Shown here: positions 35,625 to 43,189 of the stretch, in pieces | Layout: every line of letters starts with the position of its first letter | Numbering within the stretch: position 1 is the stretch's first letter | Assembly: GCF_021191635.1 (NCBI RefSeq) | Contig: NZ_JAIWPR010000031.1 | Location: 1-64,000, forward strand | Length of the DNA: 64,000 bases | From: Alterluteimonas quercicellularis | GTDB taxonomy: Bacteria > Pseudomonadota > Gammaproteobacteria > Xanthomonadales > Xanthomonadaceae | Direction: 5' to 3' | The notes under the pieces: generated by a model | What the model was told of the DNA's origin: nothing | Databases searched by the model: none | Seen by the model: only the letters and a program-made list of their open reading frames with translations | Made by a program: the position numbers and the translations under genes

Positions 35625-35957
35625 ATGAGCACCATCGGCAACTCTCAGTTGAACAACGCCATCGTCGGCGTGGCCGCGATGGACAACACCAACACCTCGC
35701 GCGCCGGTCGCGGCGGCGGCGGCGGCAATTCGTCGAGCTGGTACGCGGCCATGGCCCAGGCCTGGGGCAACACGCTCAATGCGCAGGCCGCCAAGATCAC
35801 CAACATGTCCGACCAGATCAGCGCCGGCAGCAACGAGCCGTCGCAGATGATCCAGCTCACCGCGATGAGCCACGAGATGTCCTTCATGGCCAACAACGCC
35901 TCGACCTCGCAGAACAGCGTCGGCCAGGCGCTGGAAACGCTGGGCAAGCGGCAGTAA
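35625..35957 (+). CDS. sctF: Putative T3SS needle protein SctF
   Basis: A 110-aa protein without signal peptide, made of a Gly/Ser-rich N-terminus (RGGGGGNSSS) and a helical hairpin. The second half (NEPSQMIQLTAMSHEMSFMA, then NNASTSQNSV) aligns by eye with the second helix of YscF-type needles (DNP..L..L.......YN.NSTI..S). It is longer than usual needles (80-90 aa) because of the N-terminal extension. AGAGGAGTCC precedes the ATG. Its place between sctD and sctI suits the needle. A shorter family of unknown T3SS filament-like proteins remains an alternative. Confidence 0.68.
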   Translation: MSTIGNSQLNNAIVGVAAMDNTNTSRAGRGGGGGNSSSWYAAMAQAWGNTLNAQAAKITNMSDQISAGSNEPSQMIQLTAMSHEMSFMANNASTSQNSVGQALETLGKRQ

Positions 35958-36081
35958 CCGTCGCCGCCGTTCCGCGCGGCGCCGCCGATCGCATCGACGG
36001 CGCGCAGCGCGGCCGGCGCGCCGGCGCATCCGCCAGGATTCGATAGTTTTCTGTGGGCCCGAGGGCCCGGGAGTCACTCCA

Positions 36082-36507
36082 ATGATCGAAGCCATCCAGG
36101 TCGCGGCGCTCGACGTCGCCGCTCACACCGGCCCCGCCGGTGCCGCCATGGCGCCGCAGCAGGCGGGCGCCATCGACGTGCGCGATTTCGCGCAGGCCCT
36201 CCAGCGCACCGGCGGCGCCAGCGGCGCGGACGCGTCCGCCGCCCCGCAGGCGGTGCAGGACCCGGCCAAGGCCGAGCCTTCCGAAGGCGCGCGCATGATG
36301 ATCTCCGCGTTCGACAGCCTGAACAGCGGCGCCAAGAACATCGAGGCGCTGTCGCAGGCCATGAGTGGTACTCAGAACATGACTCCGAGCCAGGTGCTCG
36401 ACATGACCATGAAGTGCCATGAGTTCCTGTTCCAGTCGCAGCTGACCTCGAACGTCGCCAACCGCACGTCCGACGGCGTGCAGCAGCTGTTCCGCCAGCA
36501 GTCCTGA
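36082..36507 (+). CDS. sctI: T3SS inner rod protein SctI
   Basis: A 141-aa protein with a low-complexity Ala/Gly-rich N-terminal half and a conserved C-terminal helix (MTPSQVLDMTMKCHEFLFQS, then QLTSNVANRTSDGVQQLFRQ QS) that matches the YscI/PrgJ/HrpB pattern of early substrates forming the inner rod. It has no signal peptide. Its position directly before sctJ is the usual one. The gap to sctF is 124 bp and holds no other gene. Confidence 0.85.
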   Translation: MIEAIQVAALDVAAHTGPAGAAMAPQQAGAIDVRDFAQALQRTGGASGADASAAPQAVQDPAKAEPSEGARMMISAFDSLNSGAKNIEALSQAMSGTQNMTPSQVLDMTMKCHEFLFQSQLTSNVANRTSDGVQQLFRQQS

Positions 36508-36525
36508 CGGTTGCAGGAGCGCGCC

Positions 36526-37299
36526 ATGATGAGTTCCGGGAAGCGGTTGACGGGTTGGTCGGTGGTGCTGCTGTGCGTGCTGCTGGCGGCGTGCAGCCGC
36601 ACCACGCTGTACTCCGAGCTCGACGAGCGCCAGGCCAACGAGGTCCTGGCGGCGCTGCTCGCTTCCGGCGTCAACGCCGAGAAGCGCACCTCCGTCAGCA
36701 AGACCGGCTGGGAGATCCGCGTCGACCAGTCAGACTTCCCGTATGCGATGCAGGTCCTGCATTCGCGCGGGCTGCCCGGGCAGCGCTTCGACCTGCTCGG
36801 CGACATCTTCAAGAAGGACGGCTTCGCCACCTCCGCGCAGACGGAGCGTTCGATGCTGCAGCACGGCCTGCAGCAGGAGATGTCGCGCACGCTCTCGCGC
36901 TATCCCGGCGTCGCCGAGGCGCACGTGCACATCAACCTGCCCGAGCGCGATCCGCTCGGCGGCACCGCCTCCGACGCGTCGGCCTCGGTGGTGATCTTCG
37001 AGCAGCCCGGCGCCAGCGTCCGCGACTTCGAGACCGAGATGAAGATGGTCATCAAGGACGGCGTGCCCGGCATGAGCGACATCAACAAGGTGACGGTCAC
37101 CTTCCAGACCTTCGCCAACCCGGTCCAGGGCGCGGCCAGCCGCCCGGGTGCGGTGGCGATGTCGGCGATCAGCCCGATCGGCATCGGCATCGCGGTGGCC
37201 GTGGTGGCGCTGCTCGGCGCGCTGTTCGCCTTCGGCGGGCGCATGCGCCAGCGCATCCAGGCCCGCAAGGCCGAGACCCCGCCGGTGTGGAACGGCTGA
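36526..37299 (+). CDS. sctJ: T3SS inner-membrane ring lipoprotein SctJ
   Basis: A 257-aa ring protein of the YscJ/HrcJ/PrgK family. A lipoprotein signal ends in LLAACSRTTLYSEL. The typical ring-building domains follow (ANEVLAALLASGVNAEK; SRTLSRYPGVAEAHVHINLPE; ASVVIFEQPG), and a C-terminal membrane helix (about residues 212-232) is followed by a basic tail. The lipobox and lack of a long C-terminal FliF region separate it from flagellar FliF. ATG 36526 is chosen for the AGGAG 6 nt upstream; an upstream TTG is unnecessary. Confidence 0.94.
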   Translation: MMSSGKRLTGWSVVLLCVLLAACSRTTLYSELDERQANEVLAALLASGVNAEKRTSVSKTGWEIRVDQSDFPYAMQVLHSRGLPGQRFDLLGDIFKKDGFATSAQTERSMLQHGLQQEMSRTLSRYPGVAEAHVHINLPERDPLGGTASDASASVVIFEQPGASVRDFETEMKMVIKDGVPGMSDINKVTVTFQTFANPVQGAASRPGAVAMSAISPIGIGIAVAVVALLGALFAFGGRMRQRIQARKAETPPVWNG

Positions 37300-37394
37300 C
37301 CGTGCGCACGGACCGGGCCCCCGGCGCTTCCCGGCCGCGCCTGCCGCGCGGCCCGGCGCCCGCGCCCGACGCGCGGCGATGGTAGGGGCCGGCC

Positions 37395-38024
37395 ATGGCG
37401 CTGCAGGCCCTGCTGTCGGAGATCGATCCGAGCTGGTTCGCGGCAGGCGCTGAACCGCTGCCGCCGGACCTGCTCCGGCGTGCGCGCAACAGTGCGCTGG
37501 GCCGCCGGCTGCTGGTGCGCGGCCTGCTGCAGGACGGTGCCGCGCGCGCGCTGCTGGCGCCCCGGCCGGGTCAGGACTTCGCCACCATGGCCACCCGCTG
37601 GCCGCGCGCGCGGCTGGGCCGCCTGGCCCGCGACCTCGGCGTGCTCGCCTACGCGCCGCTGATCCGCGCCGAAGTGCGCCGCGAGCCGGTGCGCCGGCTC
37701 AAGCGCGCGCTCGGCAACAGCTACCTGCTCGCGCTCGATCCCAGCGTCTGGGACGCCAAGGTCGCGCCGGACGTGGCGCGGCGCCTGGCGGCCGCCTGGG
37801 AAGGCGCGCTGCAGGCGGCCGACGGCGACGACGCGCGCTTGCTGGACGTCTTCGCCCGGCAGGGCCGCGACGAGCTGCGCGCCTGGGCCGCCCAGCGCGA
37901 ACCCGCGCTGGGCGAGTGGGTGGCCTTGCTGCATCCGCGCGAAGCCGCCGGGCCGGCGCACCTGCCCGAGAAGCCGGTGCTGCTGCTGTGCACACATCAC
38001 GAGACCCGCACGCGCCATGACTGA
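37395..38024 (+). CDS. sctK: T3SS sorting platform accessory protein SctK
   Basis: A 209-aa helical, Arg/Leu-rich protein in the canonical position between sctJ and sctL. SctK proteins (YscK, MxiK, HrpD-type) are poorly conserved and connect SctD to SctQ pods. The segment DPSWFAAG near the start and ALDPSVWDAKVAPDVARRLA in the middle have the look of the family, but the call leans on position. A 95-bp gap separates it from sctJ. Confidence 0.72.
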   Translation: MALQALLSEIDPSWFAAGAEPLPPDLLRRARNSALGRRLLVRGLLQDGAARALLAPRPGQDFATMATRWPRARLGRLARDLGVLAYAPLIRAEVRREPVRRLKRALGNSYLLALDPSVWDAKVAPDVARRLAAAWEGALQAADGDDARLLDVFARQGRDELRAWAAQREPALGEWVALLHPREAAGPAHLPEKPVLLLCTHHETRTRHD

Positions 38025-38036
38025 GAACCGTCGCCG

Positions 38037-38687
38037 ATGAGCACCCCGTCCGCCTCCGACGCCGCACTGGCCGTCCACGACGCGCAGCGGTTCAGCCGCG
38101 CGCTGGCCGCGCGGGTGGTGCCGGCGCAGGCGTGGGCGCGCCTGCAGGAGCTCGACGCGCTGCTGGAACGCGTCAATGCGATCCATGCGGAGGCCGGACA
38201 GGAGGTCGCGCGCGCGCGCGAGCAGGGCCAGGCGGCCGGCTTCGCCGAGGGCCTGGCGCGCGCGCAGCAGCAGATGACCGAGAAGCTGGCCGGCCTCAAC
38301 GAACAGCGCGCACGCGTGCTGGGCGATGCGGCGGGGCGCATCACCGAGCTCGCCTGCGCGATCGTGGCGCGCATCGCCCCCGGCTTCGACGCCGCCCGGG
38401 TGGTGCCGCCGCTGGTGATGCAGGCGGTCGAGGCCGCGCAGGCGGAGCAGTTCCTGCTGATCCGCGTGCATCCGTCGGTGCGCGAGAGCGTGGCCGCCGG
38501 CCTGGGCGCGGTGCGCCAGGCGCATCCGGCCGTGGGCGTCATCGAGCTGGTCGACGACGAAAGCCTCGATCCGCTGAGCTGCGTGGTGGTCTCGGAGGCG
38601 GGCGAGGTGCGCGCCGGCGTCGCCCAGCAGATCGAGGCGATCCGGGTCGCCCTGGCCGGCGCCGCCGGGCGCGGAGGCGCCGGATGA
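38037..38687 (+). CDS. sctL: T3SS ATPase stator protein SctL
   Basis: A 216-aa protein of the YscL/HrpE/FliH family that links the ATPase to the sorting platform. The N-terminal coiled coil contains GQAAGFAEGLARAQQQMTEK, with the small-residue-rich pattern of FliH-type stators. The C-terminal half (LACAIVARIAPGF, then QFLLIRVHPSVRESVA) matches the ATP-synthase delta-like domain. It overlaps sctN by 4 bp (ATGA). Confidence 0.88.
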   Translation: MSTPSASDAALAVHDAQRFSRALAARVVPAQAWARLQELDALLERVNAIHAEAGQEVARAREQGQAAGFAEGLARAQQQMTEKLAGLNEQRARVLGDAAGRITELACAIVARIAPGFDAARVVPPLVMQAVEAAQAEQFLLIRVHPSVRESVAAGLGAVRQAHPAVGVIELVDDESLDPLSCVVVSEAGEVRAGVAQQIEAIRVALAGAAGRGGAG

Positions 38688-40039
38688 GCCGCCCCGATCC
38701 CCTCGACGCGGTGCTGGCGGCCGCCGGCGACCCGCTGCTGAGCGCGCTGTCCTCGGTCAAGAACATCCAGCGCGTGGGCAAGGTGGCCGACGCCTACGGC
38801 ACCCTGATCCGCGCCACCGGCCTGCGCGCCTCGATCGGCGAGCTGTGCCACCTGCGCAACCCGCCGGGCGAGGGCGATCCCGGCTTCTCGCTGGCCGCGG
38901 AAGTGGTGGGCGTGGCGCGCCAGCACACCCTGCTCACGCCGCTCGGCGCGCTCGACGGGATTTCCGCGACCACCGAGGTCTACGCCACCGGCCGCCAGGC
39001 CGCGTTGCACGCCGGCCCGGGCCTGCTGGGCCGCGTGCTCGACGCCCACGGCGAGCCCCTGGACGGGCGCGGCCCCATCGTCGGGCCGACGGTGGAGGCG
39101 CCGATCTACGCCGCCTCGCCCAATCCGCTCACCCGCAACCTGATCGAGCGCCCGTTCTCCACCGGCGTGCGCGCGATCGACACCGTGATGACCGCAGGCG
39201 AGGGCCAGCGCATTGGCATCTTCGCGGTGGCCGGCGGCGGCAAGAGCACGCTGCTGGGCATGCTCGCCCGCGGCGGCAACGCCGACGTCAACGTGATCGT
39301 GCTGGTCGGCGAGCGCGGGCGCGAGGTCAACGAGTTCATCCACGACAACCTGGGCGAGAGCGGCCTGGCGAAGTCCGTCATCGTCGTCGCCACGTCCGAC
39401 CGCCCGGCGCTCGAGCGCAGCCGCGCCGCCTGGGCCGGCACCGCGATCGCCGAGCACTTCCGCGACAAGGGCCAGCGCGTGCTGCTGCTGGTGGACTCCG
39501 TGACGCGCTTCGCGCGCGCGCTGCGCGACGTCGGCCTGGCCATCGGCGAGCCACCGGCGCGGCGCGGCTTCCCGCCGTCGGTGTTCAGCGCGATGCCGCG
39601 CCTGTTCGAGCGCGCCGGCAACAACGAGCGCGGCAGCATCACCGCCTTCTACACCGTGCTGGCCGAGGACGAGGACGGCGGCGACCCGATCGTGGAGGAG
39701 GTGCGCTCGATCCTCGACGGCCACATCGTGCTCTCGCGCAAGCTCGCCGCCGCCTACCACTACCCCGCCATCGACGTGCTGACCAGCCTCAGCCGCACGA
39801 TGCCGCGGGTGGTCGACGAAGGCCACCTGCGCGCCGCCGGCCAGCTGCGCAAGTACCTGGCCAAGCACCAGGACATCGAGCTGCTGCTGCAACTGGGCGA
39901 GTACAAGCGCGGCAGCGATCCCGAGGCCGACGTGGCGATCGAGAAGATCGGGCCGATCCGCAAGCTGCTGCAGCAGTCCTCCTCCGAACTGGTGCCCTTC
40001 GAGCAGTCCGCTCAGGCGCTGCGGAGGCTGTTCGGATGA
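38684..40039 (+). CDS. sctN: T3SS ATPase SctN
   Basis: A 451-aa F1-beta-like ATPase that unfolds and detaches substrates from chaperones. Walker A is AGGGKST (about 183-189), Walker B lies in VLLLVDSVTRFARA, and the T3SS hallmark GERGREVNEF and ERAGNNERGSITAFYTVL blocks are intact. The start overlaps the sctL stop and its stop overlaps sctO (ATGA), so all three are translationally coupled. Confidence 0.97.
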   Translation: MSRPDPLDAVLAAAGDPLLSALSSVKNIQRVGKVADAYGTLIRATGLRASIGELCHLRNPPGEGDPGFSLAAEVVGVARQHTLLTPLGALDGISATTEVYATGRQAALHAGPGLLGRVLDAHGEPLDGRGPIVGPTVEAPIYAASPNPLTRNLIERPFSTGVRAIDTVMTAGEGQRIGIFAVAGGGKSTLLGMLARGGNADVNVIVLVGERGREVNEFIHDNLGESGLAKSVIVVATSDRPALERSRAAWAGTAIAEHFRDKGQRVLLLVDSVTRFARALRDVGLAIGEPPARRGFPPSVFSAMPRLFERAGNNERGSITAFYTVLAEDEDGGDPIVEEVRSILDGHIVLSRKLAAAYHYPAIDVLTSLSRTMPRVVDEGHLRAAGQLRKYLAKHQDIELLLQLGEYKRGSDPEADVAIEKIGPIRKLLQQSSSELVPFEQSAQALRRLFG

Positions 40040-40524
40040 AGCGCTATCCGCTGCAGACGCTGCTGAAGCTGCGCGCCCACCGCACCGAGGCGGCGCGGCA
40101 GGCGGTTCTGGAGAAGCAGCGCGCGGTCGCCGCGTGCCGCGAGGAATGCCAGCGCATCGGCGGCGAGATCGAGGCGCTGGGCCAGGAGCGCGCCGATCAC
40201 CGCGCCCGCCTGCTGGATGCGCCGCCCGCGGGCGTGCCCTGGCCGGTGGCGCTCGAGCGCCGCGAGGCCCACATCGGGCTGCTGGGCGAGCACATCGTCG
40301 CCGCGCAGCAGCGCCTGCAGGCCGCGCAGGCCCGCCTGCGCGAGGCCGAGCAGGCGCTGGAGACCGCCAAGCAGGCCTATTTCCGCGCCAAGGCGCGCGA
40401 GGACGCGCTGGAGAAGCGCAAGCGGGTATGGCGCGACGAGCAGTTCGCGCTGGAAGCGCACCAGGAAGAGGACGCGGCGGCCGACCTGCTGCTCGCGCGC
40501 TACATCGCCCCCGGATCGCACTGA
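40036..40524 (+). CDS. sctO: T3SS central stalk protein SctO
   Basis: A 162-aa, almost wholly coiled-coil protein of the YscO/HrpO/FliJ family, which fits into the ATPase ring like the gamma subunit of F1. The N-terminus KRYPLQTLLKLRAHRTEAAR is typical. Charged heptads run through about residue 150 with KAREDALEKRKRVWRDEQFA near the end. It directly follows sctN with a 4-bp overlap, the usual order. Confidence 0.88.
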   Translation: MKRYPLQTLLKLRAHRTEAARQAVLEKQRAVAACREECQRIGGEIEALGQERADHRARLLDAPPAGVPWPVALERREAHIGLLGEHIVAAQQRLQAAQARLREAEQALETAKQAYFRAKAREDALEKRKRVWRDEQFALEAHQEEDAAADLLLARYIAPGSH

Positions 40525-40533
40525 GGTGACCGC

Positions 40534-41232
40534 ATGACCGTCGAACGCAGCCAGTCCGCCGAGAACGCCGCCAACGCGCGGCTGCAGGAAAGCGCGAAGG
40601 CCCGCGAGGGCGAGCGCGCGCCGCCGCCGCGCGAGAACGTCGACCGCTTCCGCGAAGTGCTGCGGCAGGCCGGCCAGGCGGGGCAGGACGCCCGCAAGGA
40701 ATTCCAGGCGGCGCGCCAGGAGCAGGCCGGCGCGCTGCAGGGCGGCCGCCACGCCGACGGGACGCTGGCCGCCGACGCAGCGGACGAAGGGCAGCGGGTC
40801 GAGGCGGTGGGTGCGCGCCGCGAGGACGGCGCGGAGGGCGGGCAGCAGGCGCTCGAAGGGGCGGAGCTGCTGGCGATGATGCAGGCCCAGTCGGCCCTGC
40901 GCGACGGCGCGACGGCGCCGCCCGTGGCGCCGCCGCCGGTCAACCCCAATGCGTTTGCCGAGCTCGTCGAGCGCCACGTCCGCCAGCTCGCGGTGGGCGG
41001 CGGCGCCGGCAGCGATGCCGCCGACGGCCAGGTCCTGCTGCGGATGTCCGACGCCACCCTGCCGGGCACCGACCTGCTGCTCAGCCGGACCGAGACCGGC
41101 TGGATGCTCAAGGCCGATACGCGTTCACGCGGCAGCTACGACGCGATCCGCGAAGCTGCCCCCGAGCTGGCCCGCCGCTTCGCCGAGAAGGGGCTGGGCG
41201 AGCTGGAGATCGATTCGGAGTTGCATGCCTAG
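40534..41232 (+). CDS. sctP: T3SS needle-length/substrate-switch protein SctP (putative)
   Basis: A 232-aa protein with a charged, Gln/Ala-rich N-terminal half and a compact C-terminal domain (GQVLLRMSDATLPGTDLLLS, then SYDAIREAAPELARRFAEKG), consistent with the YscP/HrpP/FliK C-terminal switch domain. Position after sctO is the usual one. At 232 aa it is short, which would imply a short needle if it acts as a molecular ruler. Sequence similarity in this family is weak, so confidence is moderate. Confidence 0.68.
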   Translation: MTVERSQSAENAANARLQESAKAREGERAPPPRENVDRFREVLRQAGQAGQDARKEFQAARQEQAGALQGGRHADGTLAADAADEGQRVEAVGARREDGAEGGQQALEGAELLAMMQAQSALRDGATAPPVAPPPVNPNAFAELVERHVRQLAVGGGAGSDAADGQVLLRMSDATLPGTDLLLSRTETGWMLKADTRSRGSYDAIREAAPELARRFAEKGLGELEIDSELHA

Positions 41233-41242
41233 GACGGACGGC

Positions 41243-41298
41243 CTAGGGCCGGCCCTAGCTTGTCGGGCGACCCGCCGTTACCGACACTGCCCGACAAG
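41243..41298. promoter_or_regulatory. Palindrome plus long inverted repeat after sctP
   Basis: Two adjacent structures lie between sctP and the next gene: a perfect 16-bp palindrome CTAGGGCCGGCCCTAG (41243-41258), and a 10-bp perfect inverted repeat CTTGTCGGGC / GCCCGACAAG (41259-41268 and 41289-41298, 20-nt loop). There is no T-run. They may form an attenuator, an mRNA processing site or an operator that separates expression of the last two T3SS-linked genes. Confidence 0.55.
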
Positions 41299-41338
41299 GC
41301 ATGGAACGCAGCCGACCTGAAGCGAACCGGAGCATTCG

Positions 41339-41965
41339 ATGGCACTTCGCCCGCCCCGCCGACCCACACCGAGCAGACGTCCCGCGCGGCCGTCGGTGGG
41401 CCAGCACGCGGCGCTGCAGCCTGCAGGCGATCCCCAGGTCGAAAGCGATGCCATCCGGAAGGCAGCCGACCTGGACGCCGGCGTCGAGGCCCTGCTGGGC
41501 CAGTTCGCCGCCGCGCTCGACGAAGACGCCTCGCTGGACGCGGAGACGAAGGAGTTCCTGAAGCACCAGTTCGGTGCCGCGCTGGAGGACACGACGCCCG
41601 CCGCGTCGGCCCTCGAGCAGCTGGGCAACCGGACCCTGTGGGTCGATGCGGTCCAGGCGCTGCAGGACAGCGGTGCGCTGGCCGAGCGCGAGGCGAACGA
41701 TCTGGTCCGCCAGCTGGAAGGCGCGTTGGCGCCCCTGCAACGCCGTGAGTCGCGTCTCGCGCTCGAGTTCAGCCGCCGCATGCAGAGCGAAGGCGAGGAG
41801 CAGGCGCTCTCGTGGTTCCGCGAGCAGTTGCAGCGAGGCGAATCCGCCGAGGCCGATGCGGCTTCGAGCACCGGGATCCGCGCGCCGGATCTGGCGCCGC
41901 AGCTCCGTACCGACATGACGCAATCCCGTTCCCGCCGGCTGAGAGGGCCGCCGAAGCCTCGGTAA
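41339..41965 (+). CDS. T3SS-linked protein of unknown function
   Basis: A 208-aa protein without a signal peptide. The first 30 residues are Pro/Arg/Ser-rich and disordered-looking. A helical middle (about 45-160: VEALLGQFAAALDEDASLDA, LEQLGNRTLWVDAVQALQDS) and a basic Arg/Ser-rich tail follow. I do not recognise the family. Position between sctP and a needle-like gene suggests an accessory factor, chaperone or early substrate. The start could lie further in, since the N-terminal extension has no strong ribosome binding site. Confidence 0.5.
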   Translation: MALRPPRRPTPSRRPARPSVGQHAALQPAGDPQVESDAIRKAADLDAGVEALLGQFAAALDEDASLDAETKEFLKHQFGAALEDTTPAASALEQLGNRTLWVDAVQALQDSGALAEREANDLVRQLEGALAPLQRRESRLALEFSRRMQSEGEEQALSWFREQLQRGESAEADAASSTGIRAPDLAPQLRTDMTQSRSRRLRGPPKPR

Positions 41966-42032
41966 GGGCGTGCCCAAGACCGAGCTCCAGACTTCGAATC
42001 CAGTTTCGACCCTTTCATCCGAGGAGATTCCC

Positions 42033-42389
42033 ATGTCCGTCGATATGAACACCTTTTCCTACGTCAACAACTCCGAGATCGATCGCGCCGCCGAGGCCAA
42101 CCTGTCCCGCGCCAAGGGCGGCGGCTGGATGCTCGCCATCGCGCTCGCGCTGGGCAAGATCGCCGACAGCATGGGCGAGAACATGCTGGATCTGGCCAAG
42201 CAGATCGACACCCTGCAGCGGGCGCAGGTCGACAACCCGAAGGCGACCGCCGCAGACGGCAGCGGCCTCTCGGAGCTCAACGCCCGCCTGACCACGCTCG
42301 GCCAGCAGCTGGGCCAGATGCTTCAGGCCATGAGCACCATCGTCAAGACGCTGGGCGAGGGCAACAAGGACCTTGCGCGCAAGCAGTAA
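42033..42389 (+). CDS. Second needle-like / filament-like T3SS protein
   Basis: A 118-aa protein with GAGGAG just upstream of the ATG. It has a short N-terminus, a Gly-rich hydrophobic helix (GGGWMLAIALALGKIADSMG) and a long amphipathic helix ending LQAMSTIVKTLGEG and LARKQ. It shares the plan of the putative needle at 35625: Gly-rich stretch, W..A.A.A.G helix, DNP/NEP turn, an ST-containing final helix and a K/R-Q end. It may be a second needle subunit, a tip/filament protein or a translocation filament. No signal peptide is seen. Confidence 0.6.
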   Translation: MSVDMNTFSYVNNSEIDRAAEANLSRAKGGGWMLAIALALGKIADSMGENMLDLAKQIDTLQRAQVDNPKATAADGSGLSELNARLTTLGQQLGQMLQAMSTIVKTLGEGNKDLARKQ

Positions 42390-42411
42390 ATCGCCAGGCA
42401 GTCCGTTTCAC

Positions 42412-42443
42412 GACGCCCCCGGCATTGCCGGGGGCGTCGCTTT
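42412..42443 (+). terminator. Rho-independent-type terminator closing the T3SS operon
   Basis: A perfect 12-bp stem, GACGCCCCCGGC / GCCGGGGGCGTC with an ATT loop, is followed by GCTTT. It lies 23 nt after the stop codon of the second needle-like gene and probably ends the main T3SS transcript. Confidence 0.8.
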
Positions 42444-43131
42444 GGGCGCTTCGTGGCGCCGCCTCTCCCGTCGCGTGCTGCCTGCCGTGCTGTCGCTTCT
42501 GCTGGCGGCCGCCTGCGATGCGGAGCGCGGTCCCGCCCCGGCGACGGGGCCCGACCGGCCCACGGCCGCCGCGCAGCGGGCGACGCCCTTCGATGGCCGC
42601 CCCTATCTCGGCAGCGTCGAGGTCCGTGCCAGCGTCCCCGGCAGGCCGGGCGACGCCATCCACGACTCGGGCGTGGGTAGCGCCTACCTGGAGGCGGCCG
42701 GTTCGCAGCCTGCGCTGGTCCTGGGGGGCGACATCAAGGACGAAGGCGATGCCGCGTTCCTGCTTCGGGGCCGGCGCGATGGCGACGCGTGGCGCAGCGA
42801 AGGGGACGTCGAGATGGTCATCGCGCCCGACGGCACGGTGTCCGGGCAGGGGACCGTATCCAACCAGCGCCTGGCGTTCGACGGCAGGGTGGACGATCGC
42901 ACCTTCGACCTCGATGTCGAGGTCCAGCTCACGAGCGCGAACGCGAAGGGCCTGCCGGCCGGCACGACCTTCCGCTTCAGCTATCGCCTGCGCCGCGATG
43001 CGGATGCGGGGCCGGGCGCCCCGTCGAAGGACGGGGAGCCCTGCAAGCGTTTCGTCTGGCGCGTCAGGAACATCGCGGACTTCGCGGGCGGACCCATGCA
43101 GATGATCCAGGTCCCGGAGTGCGTCGGCTGA
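42442..43131 (+). CDS. Predicted lipoprotein, unknown function
   Basis: Lipoprotein of about 229 aa with signal segment VLPAVLSLLLAAAC, followed by an Ala/Pro linker and a beta-rich mature domain (GSVEVRASVPGRPGDAIHDS; GQGTVSNQRLAFDGRVDDRT) with two further Cys near the C-terminus. The start is uncertain: the open frame reaches back to 42373 through the terminator hairpin, so I prefer TTG 42442 or a nearby start such as GTG 42475. It follows the T3SS but no secretion role is visible. Confidence 0.55.
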   Translation: MGASWRRLSRRVLPAVLSLLLAAACDAERGPAPATGPDRPTAAAQRATPFDGRPYLGSVEVRASVPGRPGDAIHDSGVGSAYLEAAGSQPALVLGGDIKDEGDAAFLLRGRRDGDAWRSEGDVEMVIAPDGTVSGQGTVSNQRLAFDGRVDDRTFDLDVEVQLTSANAKGLPAGTTFRFSYRLRRDADAGPGAPSKDGEPCKRFVWRVRNIADFAGGPMQMIQVPECVG

Positions 43132-43189
43132 GCGGCTTGCACCGCGCCGCGGCCCGTTCGATCCCGCGTGCCGGCGGCGGGGAAGACGC

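Noticed and set aside
41993-42009. TTCGA-N7-TTCGA direct repeat before the second needle-like gene as a PIP (HrpX) box
   Set aside because: The PIP box needs a spacer of about 15 nt; with 7 nt, and no correctly placed -10 element, it is not supported.
41970-42032. Upstream ATG giving a 139-aa form of the second needle-like protein
   Set aside because: The GAGGAG site lies just before ATG 42033, and the longer N-terminus is not preceded by a ribosome binding site.
25418-42389. Reading the locus as a flagellar export cluster because of FliO, FliJ, FliH and FlhB relatives
   Set aside because: SctJ is a lipoprotein without a long FliF C-terminus, and SctD, SctK, SctI and needle-type genes are present while flagellin, hook, rod and motor genes are missing.
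42373-42441. ATG 42373 as the start of the lipoprotein gene
   Set aside because: It overlaps the previous gene and the frame runs through a strong terminator hairpin, and it would put 30 residues before the signal peptide.
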